Source: Rhabdochromatium marinum
GTDB lineage: Bacteria > Pseudomonadota > Gammaproteobacteria > Chromatiales > Chromatiaceae
Direction: 5' to 3'
Length of the DNA: 48,768 bases
Assembly (NCBI RefSeq): GCF_016583795.1
Contig: NZ_NRRS01000027.1
Coordinates: 1-48,768, forward strand
The position numbers and the translations under genes are program-made. Under the pieces are notes generated by a model. The model searched no databases and was not told where the DNA came from. It saw only the letters and a program-made list of their open reading frames with translations. Positions 9,442 to 20,232 of this stretch are shown one piece after another (within the stretch, counting starts at the first letter, position 1; every line of letters begins with the position of its first letter).

Positions 9442-10311
9442 TTGAGTACCCCCTCTGTAACATCTGACACCAACCGGCCACCGGTGTCGGGCGCCCTGCG
9501 CGAACGCATCCGCACCGCCCTGGTGCTGGCGCTCATAACCGTTGGCGCCGTGCTCTGGTTGCCGACCACTGGACTGGCCGTGGTGCTGCTGCCAGTGATG
9601 GGACTGAGCGCCTGGGAATTGGCGCGGCTGCTGGGCGTGCCGCACCGCTTATGGCGCTGGAGCTATCTGCTGGTCCTTTTGGCGCTGGTGCTGTGGGGAT
9701 GGTTTGCCGGCTTGGGTGCGCAGCCATTACCGCTCTTGTTGCCGGTGGCGGCACTGTGGCTGGCCTTGGTGCCCGTGATCTTTCGTATGCAGCGATCAGC
9801 GCCAGCAACGGCGGTTGACTGGCACCTGCTGCTACTGTCGGCTCCCTTTGTGACGGCACCCTGGTTTGGTCTGCTGGCACTGCACGCCGCGCCCGCCGGT
9901 GGACCCTGGATGGTGCTCTTCCTGCTGATGCTGGTGTGGCTGACCGACTCCGGTGCCTACTTTGCCGGGCGTCGCTTTGGACGCCGCAAGCTGGCTCCCC
10001 GTCTCAGCCCCGGTAAGACCATCGAAGGGGTTATGGGTGGCCTGCTGGCCGCCGGTCTCTGGAGCCTGGCGCTGCTTCCGATGGCGGGTGATTGGCTGTC
10101 CTGGATCGGTCTGGCACTGCTGTGCATGCTGACAGCGGGGATCTCCGTGGTGGGCGATTTAGTCGAAAGCTGGCTGAAGCGCCGCCGCAACCTGAAGGAT
10201 TCCGGTGCCTTGTTGCCTGGACATGGCGGCGTGCTGGATCGGCTGGACAGCCTGATGGCAGCGGTGCCGGTATTTGCGGTAGGTTTTTTGCTGTGGGAGA
10301 CACTTCTATGA
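9442..10311 (+). CDS. cdsA: Phosphatidate cytidylyltransferase (CDP-diglyceride synthase)
   Basis: The enzyme makes CDP-diacylglycerol from phosphatidate and CTP, the branch point of phospholipid synthesis. It is an inner-membrane protein of 289 residues with about eight hydrophobic segments. The CDS signature is complete near the C-terminus: [13 protein letters not shown], then [13 protein letters not shown] with the two Asp residues. The start is uncertain. A TTG at 9442 gives the full length, while a GTG at 9484 would remove 14 residues, and neither has a clear Shine-Dalgarno. Its TGA overlaps the dxr ATG (ATGA). Confidence 0.95.
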   Translation: MSTPSVTSDTNRPPVSGALRERIRTALVLALITVGAVLWLPTTGLAVVLLPVMGLSAWELARLLGVPHRLWRWSYLLVLLALVLWGWFAGLGAQPLPLLLPVAALWLALVPVIFRMQRSAPATAVDWHLLLLSAPFVTAPWFGLLALHAAPAGGPWMVLFLLMLVWLTDSGAYFAGRRFGRRKLAPRLSPGKTIEGVMGGLLAAGLWSLALLPMAGDWLSWIGLALLCMLTAGISVVGDLVESWLKRRRNLKDSGALLPGHGGVLDRLDSLMAAVPVFAVGFLLWETLL

Positions 10312-11516
10312 TTGGCATTGCCGTGCTTGGTTCGACCGGCTCCATCGGCGTCAGCACTCTGGATGTGGTGCAGCGCCATCCGCAGCGCTTCCGCGTGCTG
10401 GCGCTGAGTGCGCATCGCAACCACGAACGCATGGCTGAGCAGTGCCGTGCTGTGCGGCCGCGTTATGCTGTGATGGTGGATGCAACGGCGGCCGAACAAT
10501 TGCGCGCCGCCCTGGCCGATATGCCTGAACCGCCCGAGGTACTGGCCGGGGCGGAGGCGCTGGAGCAGATCGCCACGCTGCCCGAGGTGGACTATGTCAT
10601 GGCCGCCATTGTTGGTGCTGCTGGGCTGCTGTCCACCCTGGCCGCTGCCAAAGCCGGCAAGCGGCTGCTGCTGGCCAACAAGGAGGCCCTGGTAGTGGCC
10701 GGTGCCATCCTGATGCGTGCCGCCCAGGCCTCGGGGGCTGAATTGCTGCCCATCGACAGCGAACATAATGCGATCTTTCAGTGCCTGCCACCGCAGCGGC
10801 CCGAGGGGCTGACGCACGCGGGGGTGGAGCGCATTTTGCTCACCGCCTCGGGCGGACCCTTCCGCACTACGCCGCCAGAAGACTTGGCGCGAGTGACGCC
10901 GGATCAGGCCTGCGCCCATCCGAACTGGAGCATGGGACGCAAGATTTCAGTCGATTCTGCCACCATGATGAACAAGGGGCTGGAGATCATTGAGGCCTGT
11001 TGGCTATTTGACACGCCGCCTGAGCGCATTCAGGTGGTGGTGCATCCGCAAAGCGTGATTCATTCCATGGTGCAGTACAACGATGGTTCGGTGCTGGCAC
11101 AGCTGGGCAATCCGGATATGCGCACCCCGATCGCGCATGCGCTGGCCTGGCCTGAGCGCATTATCTCAGGCGTGGAGCCGCTCGACATCTTTGCCGTGGC
11201 CCGACTGGATTTTGAGCCTCCCGCCCCCGAACGTTTCCCGTGTCTGCGCCTGGCCTATCGCGCGGCGCGCGAGGGTGGCACGGCACCGGTGGTGTTGAAT
11301 GCCGCCAACGAGGTTGCTGTCGCCGCCTTTCTGGAGCAGCGCATCGGCTTTACTGCCATTGGCCGGATTGTCGAGATGGCCATGGACCGACTGCCGGCCG
11401 TACCGGTGGATGCGCAGGGACCGCATCAGGGACTCGATCAGGTGCTCGGTGTTGATCAGCAGGCCCGCGCGGTCGCAGAGCAAGCCATCCTTGAGGTGGG
11501 AGCCACCGCCGCATGA
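10308..11516 (+). CDS. dxr: 1-deoxy-D-xylulose 5-phosphate reductoisomerase
   Basis: The enzyme performs the first committed step of the MEP isoprenoid pathway, converting DXP to MEP with NADPH. It has 402 residues (E. coli 398). The N-terminal NADPH loop GSTGSIG is at residues 8-14. [25 protein letters not shown] and the active-site [17 protein letters not shown] are all present. The ATG at 10308 overlaps the cdsA stop, and a GGGAGA precedes it at 10296-10301. The stop overlaps the rseP ATG. A longer open frame upstream lies inside cdsA and is not used. Confidence 0.97.
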   Translation: MIGIAVLGSTGSIGVSTLDVVQRHPQRFRVLALSAHRNHERMAEQCRAVRPRYAVMVDATAAEQLRAALADMPEPPEVLAGAEALEQIATLPEVDYVMAAIVGAAGLLSTLAAAKAGKRLLLANKEALVVAGAILMRAAQASGAELLPIDSEHNAIFQCLPPQRPEGLTHAGVERILLTASGGPFRTTPPEDLARVTPDQACAHPNWSMGRKISVDSATMMNKGLEIIEACWLFDTPPERIQVVVHPQSVIHSMVQYNDGSVLAQLGNPDMRTPIAHALAWPERIISGVEPLDIFAVARLDFEPPAPERFPCLRLAYRAAREGGTAPVVLNAANEVAVAAFLEQRIGFTAIGRIVEMAMDRLPAVPVDAQGPHQGLDQVLGVDQQARAVAEQAILEVGATAA

Positions 11517-12883
11517 TGGATCTGCTGCTGAAGCTCGGCGCCTTTCTGGTCGCCATCGCCATCCTGATCGCGGTGCATGAGTTTGGCCACTTCTGGGTAG
11601 CGCGGCGCCTGGGGGTTAAGGTGCTGCGCTTTTCGCTCGGGTTTGGCAATCCTCTGCTGACCTGGCATCGGCGTGGTGATGAAACCGAATATGTGCTGGC
11701 CGCCTGGCCCATTGGCGGCTATGTGAAAATGGTCGATGAGCGCGAAGAAGAGGTCGTGGATCCGGCCGATCTGCCGCGTGCCTTCAATCGCCAGCCGTTG
11801 TGGAAGCGTTCAGCCATTGTGGTCGCCGGACCACTGGCCAATTTTCTCTTTGCCTTTCTAGTGTATTGGCTGGTGTTCATGGCCGGTCAGACGGGGCTGC
11901 GCCCCGAGGTCGGCGAGGTATTGCCCGAGTCCATCGCTGCCAGTGCCGGTTTTGCCCCTGGCGATCTAATCGAGCGCGTTGATGGACGTGACACCCCTAC
12001 CTGGAGCTCGGTTTGGTTCACCTTGCTGCAAAGTGCCTTTGGCGGTGAGGATGTCCCGGTGCGGGTGCGCGATGCTGACGGTCGAGCACAGGATCGCTGG
12101 TTGCCAGGCACCGAACTGGCGACGCTGGACCCAGCCCATGGGTTTTTGGACTCGGTGGGCCTGATCGGACCGCGTCCGGTACTACCGCCAATCATCGGTG
12201 AACTGATGTCCGGACAACCGGCGCTGGCAGCCGGGTTACAGAGCGGTGATCGGGTCACGGCTATCAATGACCAGCCGATTGAGCTGTGGGAGGACTTGGT
12301 CGAGACGGTGCGCGCTAGCCCCGGGCAACCGCTGAATATCCAGATTGAGCGCGGCGCCAACACGCAGATGATCCATCTGGTGCCGGCGGTGATCACTGAA
12401 GGAGAGGAGCGCATCGGGCGCATTGGCGCCGGGCCCCAGGTGCCGGATGATCTGCTTGATAAGCGCGAGGTGCTGGTACGCCTTGGCCCTCTGGAGGCCG
12501 CCGGAGCAGCGGCAGGCCGGGTGGTCGATGTATCCGTGCTGACGCTGCGCATGATCGGACGCATGCTGACCGGGCGGGCTTCGGTTGAGAATCTCAGCAG
12601 CCCGATTGGCATCGCCGATGCTGCCGGGCGTACCGCAAGCTACGGACTTGAATCCTTCGTGACCTTTTTGGCATTGCTGAGCGTCAGCTTGGGATTGTTA
12701 AATCTGCTACCGGTGCCGGTGCTGGATGGCGGACATTTGCTGTTTTTTGCGGTGGAGGGCGTCATTCGCCGTCCGGTGCCGGATCTGGTTCTGGAGCAGG
12801 GACAACGGCTGGGCATTGCACTGCTGGTAGGCTTGATGGCGCTGGCTTTTTATGTCGATATTGCGCGTTTTCTCGGTCTGTGA
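11513..12883 (+). CDS. rseP: Regulator of sigma-E protease RseP (site-2 zinc metalloprotease)
   Basis: This inner-membrane intramembrane protease cuts the anti-sigma factor RseA in the envelope-stress cascade and clears signal-peptide remnants. It has 456 residues (E. coli 450). The zinc motif HEFGH is at residues 22-26 in the first membrane span. Two PDZ domains occupy the periplasmic middle, with a recognisable [16 protein letters not shown]. The C-terminal [16 protein letters not shown] carries the third zinc ligand. The start overlaps dxr by 4 bases. bamA follows after 113 bases with its own candidate promoter. Confidence 0.96.
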   Translation: MMDLLLKLGAFLVAIAILIAVHEFGHFWVARRLGVKVLRFSLGFGNPLLTWHRRGDETEYVLAAWPIGGYVKMVDEREEEVVDPADLPRAFNRQPLWKRSAIVVAGPLANFLFAFLVYWLVFMAGQTGLRPEVGEVLPESIAASAGFAPGDLIERVDGRDTPTWSSVWFTLLQSAFGGEDVPVRVRDADGRAQDRWLPGTELATLDPAHGFLDSVGLIGPRPVLPPIIGELMSGQPALAAGLQSGDRVTAINDQPIELWEDLVETVRASPGQPLNIQIERGANTQMIHLVPAVITEGEERIGRIGAGPQVPDDLLDKREVLVRLGPLEAAGAAAGRVVDVSVLTLRMIGRMLTGRASVENLSSPIGIADAAGRTASYGLESFVTFLALLSVSLGLLNLLPVPVLDGGHLLFFAVEGVIRRPVPDLVLEQGQRLGIALLVGLMALAFYVDIARFLGL

Positions 12884-12900
12884 CACTTGATCTGTGAGAC

Positions 12901-12930
12901 TTGGGCTGATTAAGGGCTTTCCCTTATACT
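12901..12930 (+). promoter_or_regulatory. Candidate promoter upstream of bamA
   Basis: TATACT at 12925-12930 is a good -10 box. TTGGGC at 12901-12906 (3 of 6) lies 18 bases upstream. Since rseP and bamA are transcribed together in relatives, this would be an internal promoter. I looked for a sigma-E type -35/-10 pair, expected for bam genes, and did not find a convincing one. Confidence 0.35.
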
Positions 12931-12996
12931 AGCCCCTTCTTCCGACGCGGGGTGCGTCCCCGGGTCTGAACAGCTTAAATCCATGAGGGCTAAGGT

Positions 12997-15330
12997 GTGC
13001 CAAAGCTGATCAAACGCATGATGCCGCAACGCGCGGGCGCGCTCAGCCTATTGCTGATCCTAGCCCTGTGGGTTAGCGCTGCGGCGGCTGAGTTCCGCAT
13101 TGCTGATATTCGCGTCGAGGGCCTGCAACGCATTGCCGCAGGTACGGTGTTCAACTATCTCCCGGTGCAAATCAACGACCAGGTCGCCGATGATGTCACT
13201 GCCGATATTATTCGCTCGCTGTATGCCACTGGCTTTTTCGATGATGTCAAGGTCGAGCGCGATGGCAATGTGCTGGTTATTTGGGTACGCGAACGCCCGG
13301 CGGTGGCTAAAATTGACATTTCCGGCAACAAATCCATCAAGACCGATGACCTCAAGGAAGGCCTGAAGGAAATCGGCCTGGCCGAGGGGCGGGTGTTCAA
13401 CCGTTCAGTGCTGGATCGCATTGAGCAGGAACTGCGCCGTCAGTATTTTGCCGCCGGCAAGTATGGCGTCAAGGTTGAATCCACCGTCTCGCCGCTGGAA
13501 CGCAACCGAGTGGCGGTAGCCATTGAGGTGACTGAAGGTCTAACGGCGCGCTTAAAACAGATCAACATCATCGGCAACGAGGATTTCCCGGAAAAAACCC
13601 TGCTGAAGCAATTCAAGCTTGGCGATACCACCTGGCATTCCTTCTACAGCAAAAACGATCAATACTCCAAGGAAAAGCTCGCCGGTGATCTGGAAGCCCT
13701 GCGCTCGTTTTATCTTGACCGCGGCTACATCAACTTCAAGATTACCTCGACTCAGGTCACCATCAGCCCGGATAAAAACGACATCTATGTCACCATCGCT
13801 ATTGACGAGGGTGATGTCTATTACGTCAGCGATATTCGTCTAGCTGGTGACCCCTCGATTCCGGTGGAGCAGTTGTTTCCACTGATTCATATGCAGCGCG
13901 AAGCGGTGTTTTCGCGCAAGGCCGCCAGCGAAAGTGCCGAGCGTATCTCGGAGCAACTCGGCAATGAGGGCTATGCTTTTGCCAATGTGAACACGGTGCC
14001 CGAGGTTGATGATGAAAACAAAACAGTTGCGGTGACCTTTTTTGTTGATCCCGGTAAGCGCGTCTATGTGCGCCGGGTCAACATGAAAGGCAATACCCGC
14101 ACCCGTGATGAAGTGCTGCGCCGCGAAATGCGCCAGCTCGAAACAGCCTGGTTCTCAGCTGATCTGGTGCGACGCTCGCGCGAGCGCTTGCAGCGGCTGG
14201 GTTTCTTTGAAGATGTGAACATCGAAACTCCAGCCGTGCCGGGGTCGCCCGACCTGGTTGATGTGGATGTCACCGTCAAGGAAAAACCCTCGGGCAACCT
14301 GCTGGCTGGCGTCGGTTATTCGCAGTCGGAGGGGGTTTTGTTCAATACCAGCATATCGCAGAATAACTTTCTCGGCACCGGCAAGCAGGTCTCCTTTGCC
14401 TTTAATACCAGTCGCAGCGATCAACTCTATCGCCTCGCCTATACCAACCCCTATTACACCGTCGATGGGATTAGCCGGGGGTTTGATCTGAGCTACCGCA
14501 GCACCGATTTCGATCAGTACATCGGCGCTGATTACTCCACAGATGTGGGGCTGGCGGCGGTGAATTTTGGCCTGCCAATCTCCGATACCAGTCGCGCCGG
14601 CCTGGGAGCGCGCTATCAATACACCCATTTCTTTGCCGGCGATTACTCGATGCTGGCGCAGGATTTTGTGGCCAATAACGGCGACAAGTTCAACGATGTC
14701 TTCCTGACCGCCAGCTATACCAAAGACTCGCGCGATTCGGCCATTTTCCCCACTAAGGGCACCTTGCAACGCCTCTATGGTGAGGTCGCAGTCCCCGGCA
14801 GCGATCTGGAATACTATCGCCTCAATTATCGCGGTCAGCAGTACATTCCGCTCACGCGGCGCTTCACCTTCTCGGTGCGGGCTGATTTTGGCTACGGTGG
14901 TGGCTATGCTGATACCGACAGCATGCCCTTTTTTAATAACTTCTATGCCGGTGGGCCAAATTCGGTGCGCGGCTGGCAGGCCAATACCCTCGGGCCGCGC
15001 GAAACCACCCAAGAGGAGGATCCGGTCGGTGGTAACCTGAAACTGACCGGAAGCATCGAACTGTTTGCGCCTCCGCCGGTCGGAGGCAAATTCTCGAAGA
15101 CACTGCGGCTCGGCGCCTTCTTTGATTTTGGCAATGTCTGGTGGACCGAAGACACCGATCTGGTGGCTCCGACCGGGTTTGATCTGGGCGATTTGCGCTA
15201 TTCAGCGGGACTTTCGGTGGCCTGGCTGTCACCGGTGGGTGCACTGTCGCTGAGTCTGGCGTATCCGATCAACTCGAAAGATGAGGATGAGACGGAGGTG
15301 TTCCAATTTTCTTTCGGTCAAAACTTCTGA
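12997..15330 (+). CDS. bamA: Outer-membrane protein assembly factor BamA
   Basis: BamA (777 residues) is the Omp85 core that folds and inserts beta-barrel proteins. A signal peptide ends at about residue 31 (LWVSAAAAEF). Five POTRA domains cover about residues 30-430, with the repeated pattern of VEGLQRI, ISGNKSI, IIGNEDF, LAGDPSI and MKGNTRT at their starts. A 16-strand barrel follows, including the lid-loop motif VRGW (PNSVRGWQAN). The protein ends with the C-terminal Phe expected of barrel proteins (FSFGQNF). The start is a GTG at 12997, supported by GAGGG at 12985-12989. It heads the bamA-skp-lpxD-fabZ-lpxA-lpxB-rnhB series. Confidence 0.97.
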   Translation: MPKLIKRMMPQRAGALSLLLILALWVSAAAAEFRIADIRVEGLQRIAAGTVFNYLPVQINDQVADDVTADIIRSLYATGFFDDVKVERDGNVLVIWVRERPAVAKIDISGNKSIKTDDLKEGLKEIGLAEGRVFNRSVLDRIEQELRRQYFAAGKYGVKVESTVSPLERNRVAVAIEVTEGLTARLKQINIIGNEDFPEKTLLKQFKLGDTTWHSFYSKNDQYSKEKLAGDLEALRSFYLDRGYINFKITSTQVTISPDKNDIYVTIAIDEGDVYYVSDIRLAGDPSIPVEQLFPLIHMQREAVFSRKAASESAERISEQLGNEGYAFANVNTVPEVDDENKTVAVTFFVDPGKRVYVRRVNMKGNTRTRDEVLRREMRQLETAWFSADLVRRSRERLQRLGFFEDVNIETPAVPGSPDLVDVDVTVKEKPSGNLLAGVGYSQSEGVLFNTSISQNNFLGTGKQVSFAFNTSRSDQLYRLAYTNPYYTVDGISRGFDLSYRSTDFDQYIGADYSTDVGLAAVNFGLPISDTSRAGLGARYQYTHFFAGDYSMLAQDFVANNGDKFNDVFLTASYTKDSRDSAIFPTKGTLQRLYGEVAVPGSDLEYYRLNYRGQQYIPLTRRFTFSVRADFGYGGGYADTDSMPFFNNFYAGGPNSVRGWQANTLGPRETTQEEDPVGGNLKLTGSIELFAPPPVGGKFSKTLRLGAFFDFGNVWWTEDTDLVAPTGFDLGDLRYSAGLSVAWLSPVGALSLSLAYPINSKDEDETEVFQFSFGQNF

Positions 15331-15371
15331 TTGCGCAGCCTCTGGCTGAGAATATCCCGGGATATGCTGCC

Positions 15372-15911
15372 ATGGCTTTAAGAAGCATACTGATTGCAAT
15401 CGGGCTTGTGGCCAGTGTGTCGAGCCAGGTTGTCGCTGATGAACCAGGCAACGGCAGCACCACCGCTTTGCGTATTGCCGTGGTTGATCCAAATCGAATT
15501 GTCGAGGAATCGCCGCAGTATGAGTCGGCCCGCAAGGTATTGCTGGAGGAATTGAACGAGCGCGAAAGCACTCTGCTCGATCAACAGGCGGCCATCGACA
15601 AGCTGCAAAACCGTCTGGAGCGGGATGTCGCCCTAATGAGCGAGGATGAGCTACAGCGCCTGCAAAACGATATTCGTTCACGCTCGCGGCGTCTGCGCTA
15701 CGAGAAGGAGGAAATGCAGGAGGACTTTGCTCTGCGCAAAAACGAACTGCGCACCCGTCTGGTGAAGCAGGTCGAGGAAGTGGTGGCGCAAATTGCTCAA
15801 GAGAAAGGCATTGATTTGATTCTGACCGATGGCGTGGTCTACTTTAGTGAGCGCATGGACGTGTCTGCTGCAATCATCGAACGCCTCAAACAGGGATTCG
15901 CTGACCGCTGA
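15372..15911 (+). CDS. skp: Periplasmic chaperone Skp/OmpH
   Basis: The trimeric periplasmic holdase carries unfolded outer-membrane proteins to the Bam complex. It has 179 residues with a signal peptide ending near residue 22 (SSQVVADE). The assembly strand IAVVDPNRIVEESP comes first, then a long charged coiled-coil arm (about residues 50-135), then the closing helix with GIDLILTDGVVYFS. Low sequence conservation is usual for the family, but length, architecture and the place between bamA and lpxD are diagnostic. Its TGA lies in a small hairpin (GACCGC 15903-15908 with GCGGTC 15914-15919) that has no T-run. Confidence 0.92.
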   Translation: MALRSILIAIGLVASVSSQVVADEPGNGSTTALRIAVVDPNRIVEESPQYESARKVLLEELNERESTLLDQQAAIDKLQNRLERDVALMSEDELQRLQNDIRSRSRRLRYEKEEMQEDFALRKNELRTRLVKQVEEVVAQIAQEKGIDLILTDGVVYFSERMDVSAAIIERLKQGFADR

Positions 15912-15947
15912 CGGCGGTCGCGTGGTGCACGGGAGTCGCAGACGAAG

Positions 15948-17024
15948 GTGGCGCTAGCACTGGCGGAATTGGCCACATACCTTGGTGTGGAGCTGCGGGG
16001 CGCTGGCGGCGGCACAATTGCCCGGGTTGCCACGCTGGAGCGCGCTAGGCAGGACTGCCTGTGCTTTCTTGCTGACCCGAAACTGCGCGACCGTCTGACA
16101 CGGACCAGCGCTGGTGCGGTGATTCTGCGAGCCGAGGATGCTGAAGACTGTCCGGTTCCGGCGCTGGTGGCGGAGAATCCCTATCTTGTGTTTGCGCGGG
16201 CGATTGAAATCCTGCACCCGCCAGCCCGGGCAAACCCCGGTTGTCACCCCAGTGCGGTGGTGGACTCAAGCGCGCAGATCGATCCCAGCGCCTCCGTCGG
16301 CCCTCTGTGTGTGATCGAGGCGAATGTGGTAATCGGTCCCCGTGTGCAGCTGGGGCCAGGTTGTATTGTGCTGGCCGGTGCGTGTATTGGTGCTGACTCG
16401 CGGCTGGTCGCTCGGGTGGTGATTGGCCCCAGGAGCGAGATTGGCGCGCGTGCACTGCTGCACCCGGGAGCGGTGATTGGCAGCGAGGGCTTTGGTTTTG
16501 CTCGCGATGCTGAGCGCTGGGTGCACATCAACCAGATTGGTCGGGTGGTGCTCGGCGATGAGGTGGAAATCGGTGCCAATACAACCATCGATTGTGGTGC
16601 AATTGAGGAGACGCGCCTCGACGCTGGGGTGAAAGTCGATAATCTGGTCCATATTGCGCACAATGTGCAAATTGGTGAAAACACCGCCATTGCCGCTTGC
16701 ACAGGCATTGCCGGCTCAACCCGCATCGGTCGCCAGTGCACCCTGGCTGGCGCTGTGGGCGTGGCCGGACATTTAACTATCGCTGATGATGTGCATTTCT
16801 CCGGCATGGCGATGGTCACCCGCTCGTTTCAGAAGGCGGGTGTCTACGGCAGCGGCATTCCCGCGCTGCCGGCGGCGGATTGGCGTCGTCAAACCGTACG
16901 ACTTCGACAGCTTGATGATATGGCCAGGCGTTTGAAGCATCTCGAAGAGCGTCTTGCGGCGCTGGATGCGGATGTCCTCAGGCGCCCGGTCGAAGATAAC
17001 GAGTCGCTTGCGGCTCGCAAGTGA
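15948..17024 (+). CDS. lpxD: UDP-3-O-(3-hydroxyacyl)glucosamine N-acyltransferase
   Basis: LpxD catalyses the third step of lipid A synthesis, adding the N-linked hydroxyacyl chain from acyl-ACP. It has 358 residues. The N-terminal uridine-binding domain (about 1-100) is followed by a left-handed beta-helix of hexapeptide repeats (from about [19 protein letters not shown]). The catalytic His lies in [21 protein letters not shown]-terminal helix follows. The start is a GTG at 15948 preceded by GACGAAG. The gene order skp-lpxD-fabZ-lpxA-lpxB is canonical. Confidence 0.96.
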   Translation: MALALAELATYLGVELRGAGGGTIARVATLERARQDCLCFLADPKLRDRLTRTSAGAVILRAEDAEDCPVPALVAENPYLVFARAIEILHPPARANPGCHPSAVVDSSAQIDPSASVGPLCVIEANVVIGPRVQLGPGCIVLAGACIGADSRLVARVVIGPRSEIGARALLHPGAVIGSEGFGFARDAERWVHINQIGRVVLGDEVEIGANTTIDCGAIEETRLDAGVKVDNLVHIAHNVQIGENTAIAACTGIAGSTRIGRQCTLAGAVGVAGHLTIADDVHFSGMAMVTRSFQKAGVYGSGIPALPAADWRRQTVRLRQLDDMARRLKHLEERLAALDADVLRRPVEDNESLAARK

Positions 17025-17079
17025 GTTCCGTGACCGGTCACGACTCTGCAGTTGGTTCTTGGAGGGTACTTTGCTAACC

Positions 17080-17514
17080 ATGGATATTCATAAGGTGATG
17101 AGCTTTTTGCCGCACCGTTATCCCTTTTTGTTGGTTGACCGGGTGGTGGAATTCGAGCCGGACCAACGCTTGGTGGCGTATAAGAACGTCACCTACAATG
17201 AGCCGTTTTTCACCGGTCATTTTCCAGCGCGCCCGGTGATGCCCGGGGTTCTGATTGTCGAGGCCATGGCGCAGGCCACTGGTCTGCTCGCCATGGCCTC
17301 GCGCCCGGATGAGGTCAGCGAGCGTTCGCTGTACTACTTTGTCGGCATCGACAAGGCGCGCTTCAAGCGACCGGTGGAGCCGGGTGATCAGCTGTTTATG
17401 GAAGTCGCCTTGAAACAGGTGCGGCGCGGAATCTGGAAATTCGACGGTTCAGCCCGGGTTGATGAGCATACGGTCGCGACTGCCGAGATCATGTGCACGG
17501 CGCGGGATTTTTGA
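17080..17514 (+). CDS. fabZ: 3-hydroxyacyl-[acyl-carrier-protein] dehydratase FabZ
   Basis: FabZ dehydrates 3-hydroxyacyl-ACP in fatty acid elongation and competes with LpxA/LpxD for hydroxyacyl-ACP, which explains its place in this operon. It has 144 residues with the hot-dog fold. [13 protein letters not shown] near the N-terminus is followed by the catalytic His in [11 protein letters not shown] and Glu in [11 protein letters not shown]. The start is ambiguous. ATG 17080 gives the usual N-terminus, but the Shine-Dalgarno GGAGGG (17061-17066) is better spaced for a TTG at 17071, which would add three residues. Confidence 0.96.
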   Translation: MDIHKVMSFLPHRYPFLLVDRVVEFEPDQRLVAYKNVTYNEPFFTGHFPARPVMPGVLIVEAMAQATGLLAMASRPDEVSERSLYYFVGIDKARFKRPVEPGDQLFMEVALKQVRRGIWKFDGSARVDEHTVATAEIMCTARDF

Positions 17515-17517
17515 TCC

Positions 17518-18288
17518 TTGATTCACCCAAGCGCGGTTATTGATGCCGACGCTGATCTGCATCCGCAGGTTGAGGTCGGCCCCTTTGCCGTGATTGGCGC
17601 GGGCGTTCGTATCGGCCGTGGTTGTCGCATTGGTTCGCATGCGGTGATCAAGGGCCCGACCCGGATGGGTGAAGACAACCAGGTTTTTCAGTTTGCGGTG
17701 GTCGGTGAAGCTCCGCAGGATATGAAATTCGCCGGTGAGCCCACCGAACTGGTCATCGGCGAGCGCAATGTGATTCGGGAATTTGCCACCCTGCATCGCG
17801 GCACCGTCCAGGATCAGGGCGTCACCCGCATCGGCAACGACAATCTGCTGATGGCCTACACTCATGTGGCCCATGATTGTCGCATTGGCGATCACGTTAT
17901 CATGGCCAACGCGGCCTCCCTCGGTGGACATATTCAGATCGATGACTGGGCCATCCTGGGTGGTTTCACCATCGTCCATCAGTTCTGCCGCATTGGCGCA
18001 CACTGTTTTACCTCTTTGGGTTCAGTGGTCACCAAGGATATTCCACCCTTTGTCACGGTTAGCGGCCATCCGGCGCGCGCGCGGGGCGTGAATGTCGAAG
18101 GGTTGCGTCGCCGCCAGTTCGATACCGAGCGCATTCGCCACATTCGTCAGGGCTATCGTCTGCTGTACCGTTCTGGGCTGTTGATTGATGAGGCCATCGC
18201 GCGCCTGCGTGAACTCGGCACCGAAGCGCCCGATGTGGCGTTGATGGCAGAGTTTGTGGCTTCGCGGGCGCGCAGCCTGCTGCGTTAA
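17518..18288 (+). CDS. lpxA: Acyl-ACP--UDP-N-acetylglucosamine O-acyltransferase
   Basis: LpxA catalyses the first step of lipid A synthesis, transferring 3-hydroxyacyl from ACP to UDP-GlcNAc. It has 256 residues (E. coli 262). It is a left-handed beta-helix of hexapeptide repeats from IHPSAVIDADADLHPQVEVGP. The catalytic His is in YTHVAHDCRIGDHV, followed by ANAASLGGHIQIDDWAILGG and a C-terminal helical domain. The start is a TTG at 17518, 3 bases after fabZ. The conserved opening MIHPSAVI supports it, although TTG is weak. lpxB follows after 7 bases. Confidence 0.96.
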   Translation: MIHPSAVIDADADLHPQVEVGPFAVIGAGVRIGRGCRIGSHAVIKGPTRMGEDNQVFQFAVVGEAPQDMKFAGEPTELVIGERNVIREFATLHRGTVQDQGVTRIGNDNLLMAYTHVAHDCRIGDHVIMANAASLGGHIQIDDWAILGGFTIVHQFCRIGAHCFTSLGSVVTKDIPPFVTVSGHPARARGVNVEGLRRRQFDTERIRHIRQGYRLLYRSGLLIDEAIARLRELGTEAPDVALMAEFVASRARSLLR

Positions 18289-18295
18289 TGACCCC

Positions 18296-19474
18296 ATGAT
18301 CACCATTGTCGTGATTGCCAATGAGGCTTCGGGCGATCAGCTCGGTGCGCTGCTGGTGCGGGCGCTGCGTGAGCGCTGCGCGCATGTGCGCTTTGTCGGA
18401 GTGGCTGGCCCCCGAATGCTCGCTGAGGGCTGTGAAACCTGGCTGGCGATGGAGCAGCTCTCAGTGATGGGCTTCGCCGAAGTGCTGAAGGAATTGCCAC
18501 GCCTGTTGCGTCTGCGCCGGGCGCTGCGTGCGCGCCTGCTGGCGACACGCCCGGATCTGTTTCTCGGCATTGATGCGCCGGACTTCAACCTGGGGCTGGA
18601 GCGGGACATACGCGCGGCGGGCATTCCCACTGCTCATCTGGTATGTCCAACGGTCTGGGCCTGGCGACCCGGGCGGGTCAAGGCTATCCGCCGTGCCGTT
18701 GATCTGATGCTCAGCATCTTCCCCTTCGAGGAAGCCTTTTTGCAGCGGCACCAGGTACCGGCGCGTTACATTGGCCATCCACTGGCTGATGATATCCCGT
18801 TGAATATCAATCAAGCGCAAGCCCGGCAAGCCATTGGCGTGCCTGCCACGGCACCCCTGATTGCGCTGCTGCCCGGCAGTCGGGTGAGCGAAGTCGAACG
18901 GCTGGCGGAGCCCTTTATCGAGACCCTGTGTCGCTGTCAACGCGAGCGCCCTGTTCTGCGCTTTGTGGTGCCGCTGATTTCGCCTCGTATTCGGGCAATC
19001 TTTGAGGCCACCCTGCAATCGCTCGCAGCCGATATCCGGCCAGCACCGCTGTTGCTTGACGGGCGCAGCCGCGAGGCCATGGCCGCTGCCGATGTGGTGT
19101 TAACCGCCTCTGGCACCGCGACGCTTGAGGCGCTGCTGTTGAAACGTCCGATGCTGGTCGGTTATCGGGTCAATCCGCTCACCTGGGCACTGATTAAGGG
19201 TTTACGCTTGGTGAAGGTGCCCTATGCCGCCATGGCCAATCTGCTGGTGGGCCGCGAATTGGCCCCTGAGTTCTTGCAAGCGCACTGTCGCGCGGAAGAA
19301 CTGGCTCCCGCGCTGCTACGGCTGCTGGATGACCAGCAGCAAAGACGCGACATTCAGGCCGTCTATCAACAGGTGCATGAGCAACTGCGTCAGGGCGCTG
19401 CGGCGCGTGCCGCCGAAGCCTTGCTGACGTTGCTCGATCAGCGTTCGACGCACTCGCAACCGTCTGAGCTTTGA
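18296..19474 (+). CDS. lpxB: Lipid-A-disaccharide synthase
   Basis: This GT19 glycosyltransferase joins UDP-diacyl-GlcN and lipid X to form the lipid A disaccharide at the inner membrane. It has 392 residues (E. coli 382). Landmarks are [65 protein letters not shown] and [23 protein letters not shown]. The ATG at 18296 is chosen for family agreement. An upstream frame overlapping lpxA is open but unrelated to LpxB N-termini. The stop lies at the rnhB start. Confidence 0.97.
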   Translation: MITIVVIANEASGDQLGALLVRALRERCAHVRFVGVAGPRMLAEGCETWLAMEQLSVMGFAEVLKELPRLLRLRRALRARLLATRPDLFLGIDAPDFNLGLERDIRAAGIPTAHLVCPTVWAWRPGRVKAIRRAVDLMLSIFPFEEAFLQRHQVPARYIGHPLADDIPLNINQAQARQAIGVPATAPLIALLPGSRVSEVERLAEPFIETLCRCQRERPVLRFVVPLISPRIRAIFEATLQSLAADIRPAPLLLDGRSREAMAAADVVLTASGTATLEALLLKRPMLVGYRVNPLTWALIKGLRLVKVPYAAMANLLVGRELAPEFLQAHCRAEELAPALLRLLDDQQQRRDIQAVYQQVHEQLRQGAAARAAEALLTLLDQRSTHSQPSEL

Positions 19475-19476
19475 GG

Positions 19477-20091
19477 ATGACCGCCAAAGAATCGCAGATT
19501 TGGCGCATTGCCGGTGTTGACGAAGCCGGTCGCGGACCGCTAGCCGGGCCGGTGTTTGCCGCCGCAGTGATTCTATCCCCGCACCAGCCCATCCCCGAGG
19601 GCTTGGCGGATTCCAAAAAACTCAGCCCTCTCCAGCGCGAGCGTCTCGATGAACAGATTCGTGCGCAAGCGCTTGGCTATGCTGTTGCCCTGGTGAGCGC
19701 GGCGGAAATTGATCGCGACAACATTCTCATAGCCAGTCTGAATGCCATGCGCGCGGCATTGCATGCCCTGACACCGGCGCCGGATCGAGCGCTGATCGAT
19801 GGCAACCGCTGCCCGCCGGATCTGCGCTGCCCGGCTGAGGCTATTGTACGCGGCGATGCCAGCGAACCGGCTATCAGCGCGGCCTCCATTCTTGCCAAAG
19901 TGGCACGGGATCGGCTGATGCTGGAGCTGGATCTGCGTTACCCTGGTTATGGCTTTGCGCGCCACAAGGGTTATCCGACCCGGGTACATCTGGAAGCCCT
20001 GCAACGCCTGGGTCCCTGTCCCGAGCACCGAATGAGTTTTCGCCCGGTACGGGAGTGGCTTGATGTCAGGCGCTCAGTTGTTACAGGATAA
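19477..20091 (+). CDS. rnhB: Ribonuclease HII
   Basis: RNase HII removes RNA from RNA-DNA hybrids and misincorporated ribonucleotides. It has 204 residues. The catalytic signature [13 protein letters not shown] is at residues 14-26, [13 protein letters not shown] follows, and the later catalytic Asp lies in LIDGN and AKVARDRLM. Either ATG 19477 or an in-frame TTG 19471 overlapping the lpxB stop could start it; I take the ATG. In many relatives dnaE follows rnhB. Here the block ends and zapD follows after 141 bases. Confidence 0.96.
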   Translation: MTAKESQIWRIAGVDEAGRGPLAGPVFAAAVILSPHQPIPEGLADSKKLSPLQRERLDEQIRAQALGYAVALVSAAEIDRDNILIASLNAMRAALHALTPAPDRALIDGNRCPPDLRCPAEAIVRGDASEPAISAASILAKVARDRLMLELDLRYPGYGFARHKGYPTRVHLEALQRLGPCPEHRMSFRPVREWLDVRRSVVTG

Positions 20092-20232
20092 AGAGTAAAG
20101 TAGACATTTCAGGGGATCGACTGCGGAAGCAAAGATCCACCAGCCTAAATTTTAATCTTGACTTAAGTATACTGACCCCTACCAGATTTTCTCTATTGGT
20201 CTGGCTCACTGACGACTGCCGAGGACCCCCCA

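Noticed and set aside
14155-15012. A 285-codon minus-strand open frame
   Set aside because: It is antisense to the bamA barrel region, with no recognisable domain.
20158-20173. TTGACT and TATACT before zapD as a promoter pair
   Set aside because: The two boxes are only 4 bases apart, so they cannot be the -35 and -10 of one promoter. Neither has a partner at 16-18 bases.
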